From Desulfamplus sp. (GTDB lineage Bacteria > Desulfobacterota > Desulfobacteria > Desulfobacterales > Desulfobacteraceae), in NCBI GenBank assembly GCA_015232455.1, contig JADFZQ010000004.1, positions 1 to 64,000 of the forward strand: DNA of 64,000 bases. The letters run 5' to 3'. Shown here in pieces: positions 45,340 to 54,375 of this stretch. Position 1 is the stretch's first letter; each line of letters begins with the position of its first letter. Below the pieces are notes generated by a model. It made no database searches, had not been told where the DNA came from, and worked only from the letters and a program-made list of their open reading frames with translations. A program made the position numbers and the translations under genes.

Positions 45340-46457
45340 TTAGATAACTCCTCACCTCTTAATAAATCTTTTATTGCAGGCACTGTTGTTGATGATTGTC
45401 CTGTAGCCTCTCCCATATTTAAAATGGGTAAAAGATTTGCTTGACCTGAATCCACAATATATTTTTTCCCAAGTCTTGGTAAAACCTCTGACATTGCCTC
45501 TAAGTAGAGTCGTTTTTCAGTAACATCTTTTGCTTTAATGTACTCTTGATAGACAGAAGTAAATCTTGCAGCATCACCCATTGCACGATTAACTCTGTCA
45601 ATTGCATACCCTTCAGCATCTTTTATAATGCGTTGGGCTTCACCTTTGGCAGCAGGAATCGCTTTATTATACTCCTCTTTTGCCTTGTAAATAAGCTGCT
45701 CTTTCTCTTGCACAGCTTCGTTTACTTCGTTAAATGAAGCTTGAACAGGCTCTGGCACGTTAGTTCTTTTCATCTCGATAGTTACTATTTGTATTCCTGT
45801 TTCAGCCTCAACCATCTCTGTCTGGAGAAGTTCCCTTGCAGCAACAGCTATCTCTTCACGCTTGGATATAACCTCATTAATACTGCGATCCCCTACAATA
45901 GTACGCATAGTAGCTTCTGCCATATCTCTTAAAATTGCATTTACATCTTTAACCCGAAATAGGTAATTATATGGATCAGATATTCTATATTGAACAATCC
46001 AAGGAACAACTGCAACATTCAAATCACCTGTAAGCATAGCTGATACTATGTCTGTATTCTCATTAGAGCGTAACGCAGCACCAGCAGCACCCTCTTCTTG
46101 ACCGCTTATAAAGCCAAACTCTTCTTTATAAACTCTTTTGATTTTAACCTTAGTAACCTTTTCAATTCCTGAAGGAAATTTGAAGTTAAGTCCTGGTTGA
46201 CAGATTCTGCTATATTTCCCAAAACGCTGTATAACTCCAACCTCGTCAATATCTACTGTGAAAAACATTGAGCTTCCAAAGAAGAGAAAAAAAAGGACAA
46301 GAACCATCAATAATCCACCGGGGAATTTAAAATTTTTAAATTTTGATAATATATCATCAATTTGAGGTGGTGTTGGTATTCCCATGCCTCCATCATTTCC
46401 ACGCTTCTTTTCATACTGATCTTGCTTCTCTCTGAGCTTATCCCAATCCCAGTTCAT
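45336..46457 (-). CDS. hflK: HflK, SPFH-domain modulator of FtsH
   Basis: 373 residues. Pro/Gly N-terminus (GGMGIPTPPQIDDIL), TM helix (GGLLMVLVLFFLFFGSSMFFTV), band-7 domain (DIDEVGVIQRFGKYSR) and AAKGEAQRIIKDAEGYAIDRVNRA. Partner of HflC, with which translation overlaps. Confidence 0.96.
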   Translation of the reverse strand: MNWDWDKLREKQDQYEKKRGNDGGMGIPTPPQIDDILSKFKNFKFPGGLLMVLVLFFLFFGSSMFFTVDIDEVGVIQRFGKYSRICQPGLNFKFPSGIEKVTKVKIKRVYKEEFGFISGQEEGAAGAALRSNENTDIVSAMLTGDLNVAVVPWIVQYRISDPYNYLFRVKDVNAILRDMAEATMRTIVGDRSINEVISKREEIAVAARELLQTEMVEAETGIQIVTIEMKRTNVPEPVQASFNEVNEAVQEKEQLIYKAKEEYNKAIPAAKGEAQRIIKDAEGYAIDRVNRAMGDAARFTSVYQEYIKAKDVTEKRLYLEAMSEVLPRLGKKYIVDSGQANLLPILNMGEATGQSSTTVPAIKDLLRGEELSK

Positions 46458-46502
46458 AAAAATATTTCCTGTAAAACCATTATTAATAAGTCATTAAAAT
46501 AT

Positions 46503-46529
46503 CGGAGATATTCTCATAGAATATCTCCG
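46503..46529 (-). terminator. Terminator-like hairpin downstream of mfd
   Basis: 12-bp perfect stem CGGAGATATTCT / AGAATATCTCCG with a 3-nt loop, followed on the minus strand by ATATTTTAATG. It lies ~185 bp after the mfd stop and before hflK. Confidence 0.6.
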
Positions 46530-46714
46530 TTGCACAAACTTGATACTATTAAAATATAAATTTTCATAGATATTATTGAGAACATTACATCTACGACTTG
46601 TGATAGATTACATCAATTGATTTATTTTTCAAGGAAAAATGGCTTTAGCAATCTTTAAAATCAAGGAGGCAATCTGTTTTGAAGATATTAAAATCTGTTT
46701 TAAAAACATTGTTT

Positions 46715-49700
46715 TCAACCATTATTTACCCGCAAACCTATCTCTTTGAGTATTTTTTTTGTCTCAACAAGCGAGCGTGAAATTTTTTTATTTCTTGACC
46801 CAAGATTTACCTTAAGGGCATTTTCCGATATATATTCATATTCAAAGCCATTAATGGAAAATAGCTCTTTTTTCTCATCATCTATAATATGAGAAGCCCC
46901 CTTTATAAAGCCAGAGCTTCCTTTAATAGAAGCCCTCTCTTTGACAGAAAGACCTGTATCAAAATACCTAAAAGGACGTTTTTGATGAAGTTCAGAAAAG
47001 ACAAGAATAATTGAATTTAGGGTAACGTCCATCTTTTTTACTCCAGCTTTTATAGCAAGAATTCTTAACATTATTTTTAAGAGCATATTTAACCCCTCTT
47101 CAGGCAATCTACCAAATCGATCGATAAGCTCTTTTTGCATTGCTGTTATCTCTGAAACCTCTGTCATCTGTGATAATCTTCTATAGATTGTTAGCCTCTG
47201 CTCTATTGATTGGACATAATCTTCTGGAATATGGGCAGACATGGTTATATTTATTTCAGGCTCAAGTGCTGGTATTACAGGTTTTCCTTTAAGTTCACAT
47301 ACAGCTTCGTCAAGAAGTTTTAGAAACATATCATAACCAACTGCTGCAATATGACCAGATTGGGACGCACCAAGTGCAGAGCCAGCCCCTCTTATTTGAA
47401 GGTCCTTCATGGCGATCTGAAATCCAGCACCAAGGTCACGGTGTTCCATTAAAGCTGCAAGTCTTTTTTTTGCATCACGAGAGAGATTCTCCTCATTTTG
47501 CACAAACAGATAAGCATAAGCCTGATCTTCGCCTCTGCCAATTCTTCCACGCAACTGATAAATCTGAGCAAGTCCAAATCGCTCTGCTTTGTTTATTATC
47601 ATGGTGTTGGCAGAAGGAATATCAAGACCTGACTCCACAATCGTTGTGCAGATCAGCATATCAATATCACGGTTTATAAAATCAACCATCACCTTTTCTA
47701 ATGCTGACTCTTGCAACCTTCCATGTGCAATACCTATTTTCACCTGCGGAACAAGATTTTGGATTTTTTCTGCCATTTTTAATATAGTTTCAATCTCATT
47801 GTGGATAAAAAATATCTGACCACCCCTTGCAAGCTCTTTTTTGATAGCGTCAGCCACAACTGCATCAGAATATTCAGAAATATAGGAGACAATAGCCTGT
47901 CTATCTTCTGGAGGAGTTGAAATTACACTAATATCTCTCATGCCAGTTAAAGAGAGGTGCAAAGTTCTTGGAATTGGTGTAGCGGTAAGTGCCAATACAT
48001 CAACTGTTGTTCTTTTTGATTTAAGAGCCTCTTTATGTTTAACTCCAAAACGCTGCTCCTCATCAATCACCAAAAGACCTAACGCTTTGAATGCAACATC
48101 TTTTTGAAGAAGACGGTGAGTGCCAATAACAATATCAATTTTACCAGATTCAAGCCCGCTTAAAATCTGCCTCTGCTCTTTTGTTGTCCTAAATCTTGAA
48201 AGAGCTTCAACTGTTACTGCCCAGCCTTTGAAACGCTCTTTAAATGTATGAAGATGTTGTTCAGCAAGAATAGTTGTTGGAACAACAATTGCCACTTGTT
48301 TGCCATCATTAACGGCTTTAAAGGCAGCTCGTATCGCAACTTCTGTCTTTCCATAACCCACATCTCCGCACACTAACCTATCCATTGGAGTTTCACTTTC
48401 CATATCTGATAGAACATCATCAATTGCCTTTAATTGATCAGGAGTCTCATCATAAGGAAAAGATGCTTGAAATTCATCATAAAAACTATCACTTGGACTA
48501 AAGGCATGACCATTTTCAACTCTTCGTTGAGCATAGAGATTCAAAAGCTCGCCAGCCATCTTTTCAACCTCTTTTTTTGCCTTTTCAGTTGCCTTACCCC
48601 ATGTTTTTCCGCCAATTTTATCAAGAATTGGAGTATATCCATCAACTCCAATGTATTTTTCAACCATCTCCATTCTGTCAACTGGCAGATAGAGTCTATC
48701 ATCGTCTTTATAGGCAATCTGGATAAAATCGCCCGAAAGTCCGTCAATGGTGATTGTTTTTAGCCCCTCATATCTTCCAAGACCATGTTCTAAATGGACA
48801 ACAATATCACCCTCTTTTAGCTCTTCTGGTGTAATAAATCTGGTTTTTGCACGTTTGGTGCTTCTATTGATGACTCTTTTTTTTGCACCAAATATCTCTT
48901 GGTCTGTGATTATGGCAATAGAGCTTTCATGGTGAACAAAACCTGATGAGAGATTACCTATTGTGTAATATGGCGGTAAACCTTTAGTCTTAAAGGGCAA
49001 TTTATTGAAGTTATCAAAATTTATACTATCAAAAGATTGAAGCTCAACACCATAAGGCTTTAAAAGAGAGATAAGTCGTCCAACCTGAGCTTCGCTTGTG
49101 CATACAGCAACAGAAATAAGCCCTGATTCTCTATTTGCAAAAAACCAATCAGCAAGTGGCTGCAAAATATGTTCATCATTGGAACTATTGCTATCTCTTT
49201 TTAACTTAGAAGAGATGGCAGCATTATCTTTAAAATTTAGATTAGTTGACGATGGTATAGACTGCCCCTCCCCACCTATCTTTGCAAGGGAAGGATTTAT
49301 ATTGCTGATATTTTCTGTTTGTAGATTGTTGCTGATATTATTTGTTTGTAGAATGCTGCTGATATTATTTGTTTGTAGAATGTTGCTAATATTGTCTGTT
49401 TGCAGAATGTTATTGTCTAAGATTAAATCCTTAAAAAGGATATGCTTTTTATTGTGCAAATCTAAATAAGATATAATTTCACTGAACTTTATATAAATTG
49501 ATTCAGGCGGAACACAGAGCCTCTGTTCACGCTTTGCATTTTCATAATTCTCAATAGCTTTAGCATAAAAAGAGTCAGCAATTGAGTTTATCTCATCTGG
49601 TCTATCTATAAAAAATAGTGTATCATCAGAAATATAGTTTAAAAGCGAGTCAGTCTCTCCATAAACAATTGAAAGAAGGCTCTCTATCTCTGGAAATCTT

Positions 49701-50647
49701 CCAAACTCCTTAATTTTTTCTACATACTCCTTAATTTTTGTATTTGATAACCCACAGTCACTTCCAGCTTGACGTAATCTTGCAATAACTTGTGGAGTAG
49801 CAGATTTTTCAATAATTACCTCACTTGGCGGGATAATTATTGCTTCTGCTATCTCATCAACTCCACGCTGAGTTACAGGTGAGAAAAAACGCAAAGATTC
49901 AACATGATCAGAGGAAAAATCGGACTCATTATAGAGATCAATCCTTATTGGATTTTCGTAATTTGGAGAAAAAACATCTAAAATTTCACCTCTTACAGCA
50001 TAATCTCCTGGCTCTTCTACAAGTGATGTCCGAACATAACCGTTGGCATTTAGTCGGGCAATAAGAAGGTCTCTGTCAAGGGTCTCACCATTGACAACAA
50101 GATCAACTGCTTTGGATAGAATATTTTTAGGAGCAATCTTTTGAAGTAATGTATCGATGCTTGTAATAATAAAGTAGTTGGAAGCAGGATCAATAAGTTT
50201 ATAGAGTGCTGATACTCTTAAAGACGCTGTCTTTGAATGGTAGGATAGAGATTTAAAAGGTTGAAGATGGTATCCCGGAAAGTAAATAATAGAAGAGAAC
50301 ATCTCTGGCATGAAAAATAAGAGATCATCCATAAAACGGATAGCATCTCTATTTGTTGGAAATATTGCAGCAATATTGGAATAAATATTATTATTAGCGG
50401 CATTATTAATAATAGCAGCTTCTGTTTTAGAATAAATTCTATTATTAATCGTTTTACTACTATTAGTTATAATCTCATTAAATAGTTTTGCTGCAATATA
50501 TGCCTTTGCCGCTCCATGACACCCTGTTACTTCAATACTGTTATATCTGCTATAATTAATAATATTAGAGTTTATTTCAGTAATATTAGTGGCGGTTCTA
50601 TTAAAATTAGAGCTTATTTTAGTAATATCTAAAAGGTTTTTGAGCAT
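46715..50647 (-). CDS. mfd: Transcription-repair coupling factor Mfd (with low-complexity insertions)
   Basis: 1310 residues, about 150 above usual. N-terminal UvrB-homology (LLFFMPEMFSSIIYFPGYHLQPF, RTSLVEEPGDYAVRGEILDVFSP), RNA-polymerase-binding CarD-like domain (EGDIVVHLEHGLGRYEGL), then the translocase with Walker A CGDVGYGKTEVA, DEEQRFG and ESGLDIPSANTMIINKAERFGLAQIYQLRGR, and the C-terminal TRCF domain. Extra material: an Asn/Ile-rich N-terminus and a four-copy 9-residue repeat (NILQTNNIS) between UvrB-like and RID regions. Removes stalled RNA polymerase and recruits UvrA. Divergent from tRNA-Thr. Confidence 0.97.
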   Translation of the reverse strand: MLKNLLDITKISSNFNRTATNITEINSNIINYSRYNSIEVTGCHGAAKAYIAAKLFNEIITNSSKTINNRIYSKTEAAIINNAANNNIYSNIAAIFPTNRDAIRFMDDLLFFMPEMFSSIIYFPGYHLQPFKSLSYHSKTASLRVSALYKLIDPASNYFIITSIDTLLQKIAPKNILSKAVDLVVNGETLDRDLLIARLNANGYVRTSLVEEPGDYAVRGEILDVFSPNYENPIRIDLYNESDFSSDHVESLRFFSPVTQRGVDEIAEAIIIPPSEVIIEKSATPQVIARLRQAGSDCGLSNTKIKEYVEKIKEFGRFPEIESLLSIVYGETDSLLNYISDDTLFFIDRPDEINSIADSFYAKAIENYENAKREQRLCVPPESIYIKFSEIISYLDLHNKKHILFKDLILDNNILQTDNISNILQTNNISSILQTNNISNNLQTENISNINPSLAKIGGEGQSIPSSTNLNFKDNAAISSKLKRDSNSSNDEHILQPLADWFFANRESGLISVAVCTSEAQVGRLISLLKPYGVELQSFDSINFDNFNKLPFKTKGLPPYYTIGNLSSGFVHHESSIAIITDQEIFGAKKRVINRSTKRAKTRFITPEELKEGDIVVHLEHGLGRYEGLKTITIDGLSGDFIQIAYKDDDRLYLPVDRMEMVEKYIGVDGYTPILDKIGGKTWGKATEKAKKEVEKMAGELLNLYAQRRVENGHAFSPSDSFYDEFQASFPYDETPDQLKAIDDVLSDMESETPMDRLVCGDVGYGKTEVAIRAAFKAVNDGKQVAIVVPTTILAEQHLHTFKERFKGWAVTVEALSRFRTTKEQRQILSGLESGKIDIVIGTHRLLQKDVAFKALGLLVIDEEQRFGVKHKEALKSKRTTVDVLALTATPIPRTLHLSLTGMRDISVISTPPEDRQAIVSYISEYSDAVVADAIKKELARGGQIFFIHNEIETILKMAEKIQNLVPQVKIGIAHGRLQESALEKVMVDFINRDIDMLICTTIVESGLDIPSANTMIINKAERFGLAQIYQLRGRIGRGEDQAYAYLFVQNEENLSRDAKKRLAALMEHRDLGAGFQIAMKDLQIRGAGSALGASQSGHIAAVGYDMFLKLLDEAVCELKGKPVIPALEPEINITMSAHIPEDYVQSIEQRLTIYRRLSQMTEVSEITAMQKELIDRFGRLPEEGLNMLLKIMLRILAIKAGVKKMDVTLNSIILVFSELHQKRPFRYFDTGLSVKERASIKGSSGFIKGASHIIDDEKKELFSINGFEYEYISENALKVNLGSRNKKISRSLVETKKILKEIGLRVNNG
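49302..49409 (-). repeat. Four tandem 27-bp repeats inside mfd
   Basis: Four contiguous units of TTGCTGATATTATTTGTTTG plus TAGAATG (with a few substitutions) encode four 9-residue repeats (N-I-L-Q-T-x-N-I-S). The 27-bp period keeps the frame. Confidence 0.9.
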
Positions 50648-50700
50648 TTTTTTCTTGATTTTCTCTTATATAAGAATTAATGGTAAAGCCATTTTTTAAA

Positions 50701-50776
50701 GCCGGCGTAACTCAGTTGGTAGAGTAGCTGATTCGTAATCAGCAAGCCAGCGGTTCGACTCCGCTCGTCGGCTCCA
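50701..50776 (+). tRNA. tRNA-Thr (anticodon CGT)
   Basis: Acceptor stem GCCGGCG / CGTCGGC with one G-T, D-arm CTCAGTTGGTAGAG, anticodon stem GCTGA/TCAGC with loop TTCGTAA giving CGT (codon ACG), T-arm CAGCGGTTCGACTCCGCTC and encoded 3' CCA. A terminator follows at once. Single gene, divergent from mfd. Confidence 0.97.
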
Positions 50777-50783
50777 TGATTAT

Positions 50784-50817
50784 AAAGCCTCTCAAGGGCT
50801 TGCTCTTGAAAGGCTTT
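50784..50817 (+). terminator. Intrinsic terminator after tRNA-Thr
   Basis: AAAGCCT..TCAAG pairs with CTTGA..AGGCTTT with one mismatch, followed by TTGTTTTCT. Confidence 0.8.
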
Positions 50818-50894
50818 TTGTTTTCTCTCCAAAAATTATTTTTTAGCTCATTTTGTATGCACTTTGAAACACCGAATGTCAAGGAGGAAGTCTA

Positions 50895-51701
50895 ATGTCT
50901 TCATATTTTAGAAATGCTATGGAGGTTTTTAAACTCCTAAATAAATCTAATTGCAAAGAGTGTTTTAAGCCAACATGCCTTGCATTTGCAGGCTCAGTCT
51001 TCAAAGGTGAAAAAAAACTTGAGGAGTGTCCATATCTGCCCGCTGATGTTATTGCACAGTTCAAAGATGCACAGCAAAAAAGCCCTATAACTGATCAGGG
51101 TGCTTTGGATATGATGGAGAATTATAGGAAGTCGATTGCACAAATTGACCTTGAGTCAAAAGCTCAAGCTCTTGGAGGAACATTTGCAGACGGCAGATTA
51201 GTAATAAAGGTTATGGGCAAGAATGTAAGTATTGATCAACATGGTAAAATATTTACAGATATTCATGCAAATCAATGGGTTGTAATGCCGCTTCTTAACT
51301 ATATTGTTCAATGTAAAGATGCTCCTATTTCTGGTATCTGGGTACCTTTTAGAGAGCTACCAAGCGGAAGATCATGGCAAGGACTTTTTGAAAAGCAGTG
51401 TGAGGAGCTAATAAAGAAAGTAGCAGATACCTACCCTGGATTTTTCCAACAGATTCTTGAGCTATTTAATGGAAAAGAGGTAGAAAAACACTATAAATCA
51501 GACATTGCACTTGTAGTTTATCCGCTTCCTAAAATACCTCTTCTTATATGCTATTGGTTACCTGAAGATGGTATAGATTCTGATTTGAACCTTTTTTTTG
51601 ATGCTAAAACCGAGGATTACATCAACATCAACTCTATTTATGCAATTGGTGCTGGTTTAGCAAGAATGTTTGAAAAGATTGCTATAAACCATGGATTTTA
51701 G
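50895..51701 (+). CDS. 4Fe-4S / DUF3786 domain protein
   Basis: 268 residues. AAGGAGGAAG precedes the ATG. N-terminal Fe-S motif NCKECFKPTCLAFAGSVFKGEKKLEECPY supplies C20, C23, C28 and C45, the corrinoid/acetyl-CoA-synthase-type four-cysteine arrangement. The rest is DUF3786 (GGTFADGRLVIKVMGKNVSID, PFRELPSGRSWQGLFEKQCE, ending YAIGAGLARMFEKI). Such proteins are widespread in anaerobes with C1 or corrinoid metabolism, and may handle corrinoid or metal cofactors. No pathway partners lie nearby. Confidence 0.85.
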   Translation: MSSYFRNAMEVFKLLNKSNCKECFKPTCLAFAGSVFKGEKKLEECPYLPADVIAQFKDAQQKSPITDQGALDMMENYRKSIAQIDLESKAQALGGTFADGRLVIKVMGKNVSIDQHGKIFTDIHANQWVVMPLLNYIVQCKDAPISGIWVPFRELPSGRSWQGLFEKQCEELIKKVADTYPGFFQQILELFNGKEVEKHYKSDIALVVYPLPKIPLLICYWLPEDGIDSDLNLFFDAKTEDYININSIYAIGAGLARMFEKIAINHGF

Positions 51702-51727
51702 TTAGCATAATTTCATTTTTATTCCAT

Positions 51728-53197
51728 TTAATGCAAATACGCTTCAATATCTGACGATTCTGGAAATCTTTCTAAAAACCTATAAAGTGTTGCCCGTCCC
51801 ACGCGAAGATATCGAGCAGCTTTTGCCTTGTTACCTCCCGTGATTTCAAGTGCCTTCTTAACTGAATTTCTATTAAGTTTACCTAAATAATGCTCTTCTT
51901 TAGTTGATATAATATCTTTCTCTGATATTGTTTCAACTTCTTTTGGTCTTGATTGCTCTATATTCCTAAGCTCCATTGGCAGATCAGATGGCATAACTTG
52001 ATTTTGTTTACATCTAACAATAGCAAACTGCACGGCATTCTGAAGCTCTCTTACATTTCCGGGCCACGAATAATCCATCATCAAACGGATAGCATCTTTT
52101 GAGAAACGAGGAATGACCGCACCATTATTGATTTTATTATCATTTTTTGCGATTTCAAGAAAATGGTCAATTAAAAGAGGAATATCGTTACGCCTTTTTC
52201 TTAAAGGGGGTAACTCAATTGGAATAACGTTTAGCCTATAATAGAGATCTTTTCTAAAATTTCCCTCTTCAACCTCTTTAGCAAGATCTTTATTTGTTGC
52301 ACTAATTATTCTAACATCAACTTGTATGCTCTTTTCTCCTCCAACTCTCTCAAGCACACCCTCTTGAAGAAATCTTAAGAGCTTTACCTGAATCTGTTTA
52401 GGAAGTTCTGCCACTTCATCAAGAAAAAGAGTCCCTTTGTGGGCAAGCTCAAATCTACCCTTTCTATCCTTCACAGCACCTGAAAAAGCACCTTTCACAT
52501 GACCAAAAAGTTCGCTCTCCACAAGACCTTCGGGAATTGCACCACAGTTGACAGGGACAAACAATGCTCCAGCTCTTCTACTTTCATTATGAAGAGCATA
52601 AGCTACCCGCTCTTTTCCAGTACCTGTTTCGCCGTGAATATGTACAGGATAGTCATAAGATGCAACATCACGTATTTGATCAAAAAGATTAACCATCTCC
52701 TTGTCCTTACCCACAATACCTGAAAAAGAGGTCAGCTCTTGAGCCTTTAGAGCCAAAGCCTCGTGGTATGTCATATCTCGAAATGAGGCTATTACTCCTT
52801 TTAATTTTTTTTTATCAATAATGGCTGTAATACACATCTCAACCTTACGCAGTTCGCCATCTTTTGTAGTTATTGTGATTGGATATTCAAGACATTTATT
52901 CAATTTTGTTTTATAGATTTCTGTTTTATTATATTTATAATATTTTGTTGCTTTAGAGGTCTCTAAATCATTCAATTCACTATTATCGCAAAATGAGCAA
53001 TGTTCTCCACAAAAAGGAGAGCCAAAAATATCATGGCAATCATGTCCAATAACTTCATCTTTTGAATACCCAGTTATATTTTCTGCTGCTCTATTAAAAA
53101 ATATAATTTTGCGGTTAGTATCATGGGCGATAATTCCATCTCTGAGGTTATCAAGCACAAGCTCAAGATTTTTTTGATTAAGTATGAGTTCGTCCAT
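51728..53197 (-). CDS. PAS-containing sigma-54-dependent activator
   Basis: 489 residues. PAS domain (~8-145) with a Cys-rich insert (HDCHDIFGSPFCGEHCSFC) that could bind a metal or Fe-S cofactor, then the AAA+ domain: Walker A GETGTGKE, loop 1 GAFSGA in place of GAFTGA, Walker B TLFLDEVAEL, R-fingers near FRKDLYYRLN, and a Fis-type HTH (KAARYLRVGRATLYRFLERF). No receiver domain, so it is controlled by the PAS input. Next on this strand, 26 nt upstream, is a TauE/SafE transporter gene; the two are probably an operon. Confidence 0.93.
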   Translation of the reverse strand: MDELILNQKNLELVLDNLRDGIIAHDTNRKIIFFNRAAENITGYSKDEVIGHDCHDIFGSPFCGEHCSFCDNSELNDLETSKATKYYKYNKTEIYKTKLNKCLEYPITITTKDGELRKVEMCITAIIDKKKLKGVIASFRDMTYHEALALKAQELTSFSGIVGKDKEMVNLFDQIRDVASYDYPVHIHGETGTGKERVAYALHNESRRAGALFVPVNCGAIPEGLVESELFGHVKGAFSGAVKDRKGRFELAHKGTLFLDEVAELPKQIQVKLLRFLQEGVLERVGGEKSIQVDVRIISATNKDLAKEVEEGNFRKDLYYRLNVIPIELPPLRKRRNDIPLLIDHFLEIAKNDNKINNGAVIPRFSKDAIRLMMDYSWPGNVRELQNAVQFAIVRCKQNQVMPSDLPMELRNIEQSRPKEVETISEKDIISTKEEHYLGKLNRNSVKKALEITGGNKAKAARYLRVGRATLYRFLERFPESSDIEAYLH

Positions 53198-53222
53198 TAT
53201 ATTTTTATACCTTTATATATTT

Positions 53223-54236
53223 CTAAAGTTTTACATCTTCAAACTCTTTAGGATTAAATTCGCCTGTTGAGGTCTCCATATTTTTAGACTGGCTTTTAAA
53301 TATTTTAATGTGAATTACAACCATATAAAATACTAAGGGATAGATAATCATTTTTCTTAGAGAGTCACTCATAGGTAATGTCTGTTGAGTCCAAAGTGCT
53401 ACAAAAAAATCAATACTCAAAAATATAGTAAAAAGAAGAAGAATATTTCTTGACCCTATCTTAACAGCTATATACGCAGCAAGAAAAAGCCCTCCAACAG
53501 TTACTCCTGGAATTGCACTATACCATAAATCTAAAGGTACATCTTGAAATATAGAGTTTAATATTGTGCCGGATATAGACATAGCTGCCATAAGTGCAAT
53601 ACTGGTTACTATAGATGCGGCTGGATTTATACGAAATATCATTGTCATAATAAAGTAAAAGATAGTATCAATTCCAAAACCTATCCATCCACAAAGCAAC
53701 CCGCCTATGAATGCAAAAACGAACATAACAGAACAGTTAAAAAAAGTTAAATTTACAGAGATATTTGGGTATTTGGAGTTTTTAAGAAGAGAAAAAAATA
53801 TAATTTGTGTAAAAAGAAATGCAATAAAATTAAAGATTAGAGTTAGAAGTTCTGGATTATTTATTGGAAACAAGACGATACTTACAACTTCTCCGATAAG
53901 ACCTCCTGCAATACTTATAGGAATTACATTCAAGATAAAAAGTTTTTTGTTAAACAAAAACCACCTAAATGTACCAAGCCCCATTCCATAAGCCTGAATT
54001 ATTAGATTAAATTGTGATATTGTAATTGGAGATACACTCAAGTGGGTCAAAATTGGAAAATAGACAATCCCAGCCGCAGCAGGTGTTATGTTGGCAATTA
54101 TTGCGGCAATAGCTCCAACAAAAGGCATATAAAATAATTTTGAAATAAATATGTTATGGAAAATAGGAAAAAAGAGTAGCCATAAAGTAGTAACTACAAC
54201 CAGAATAATTAAAGGACTCCTGTATCTTTTTTTCAT
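53223..54236 (-). CDS. TauE/SafE (TSUP) family membrane permease
   Basis: 337 residues, about 8-9 hydrophobic helices. Internal duplication is visible: VGAIAAIIANITPAAAGIVYFPILTH in the first half and IGGLLCGWIGFGIDTIFYFIMTM in the second, the TSUP signatures. This family exports or imports sulfite, sulfoacetate, other sulfur anions or small organic acids; sulfur anions fit the presumed lineage. Transcribed with the PAS/sigma-54 activator, which may respond to the transported compound (inference). Confidence 0.88.
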   Translation of the reverse strand: MKKRYRSPLIILVVVTTLWLLFFPIFHNIFISKLFYMPFVGAIAAIIANITPAAAGIVYFPILTHLSVSPITISQFNLIIQAYGMGLGTFRWFLFNKKLFILNVIPISIAGGLIGEVVSIVLFPINNPELLTLIFNFIAFLFTQIIFFSLLKNSKYPNISVNLTFFNCSVMFVFAFIGGLLCGWIGFGIDTIFYFIMTMIFRINPAASIVTSIALMAAMSISGTILNSIFQDVPLDLWYSAIPGVTVGGLFLAAYIAVKIGSRNILLLFTIFLSIDFFVALWTQQTLPMSDSLRKMIIYPLVFYMVVIHIKIFKSQSKNMETSTGEFNPKEFEDVKL

Positions 54237-54315
54237 CTTAAAACCATAAATATCATATTAAAATTTTTACTCACAATGAATCTTCCAGCCGCAAAAGGAT
54301 GGGTATCTTAAAAAC

Positions 54316-54346
54316 ATTACAACGCCACGGAGCCGAGCTTTGTAAT
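54316..54346. other. Hairpin with a G+C-rich loop between the helicase and TSUP genes
   Basis: ATTACAA (54316-54322) and TTGTAAT (54340-54346) enclose a conspicuously GC-rich 17-nt loop. Possible terminator of the helicase gene or a structured element; no clear T-run. Confidence 0.3.
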
Positions 54347-54375
54347 CAATAATAGTCAATTAAATTGATTGTTAA

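Noticed and set aside
49302-49409. Possible CRISPR-like array
   Set aside because: Units are contiguous without unique spacers and encode an in-frame Mfd repeat, so this is a coding minisatellite.
54250-54375. Sigma-54 -24/-12 promoter upstream of the TSUP gene
   Set aside because: No TGGC-N9-TGC pattern was found on the minus strand, so activation by the neighbouring activator is only contextual.
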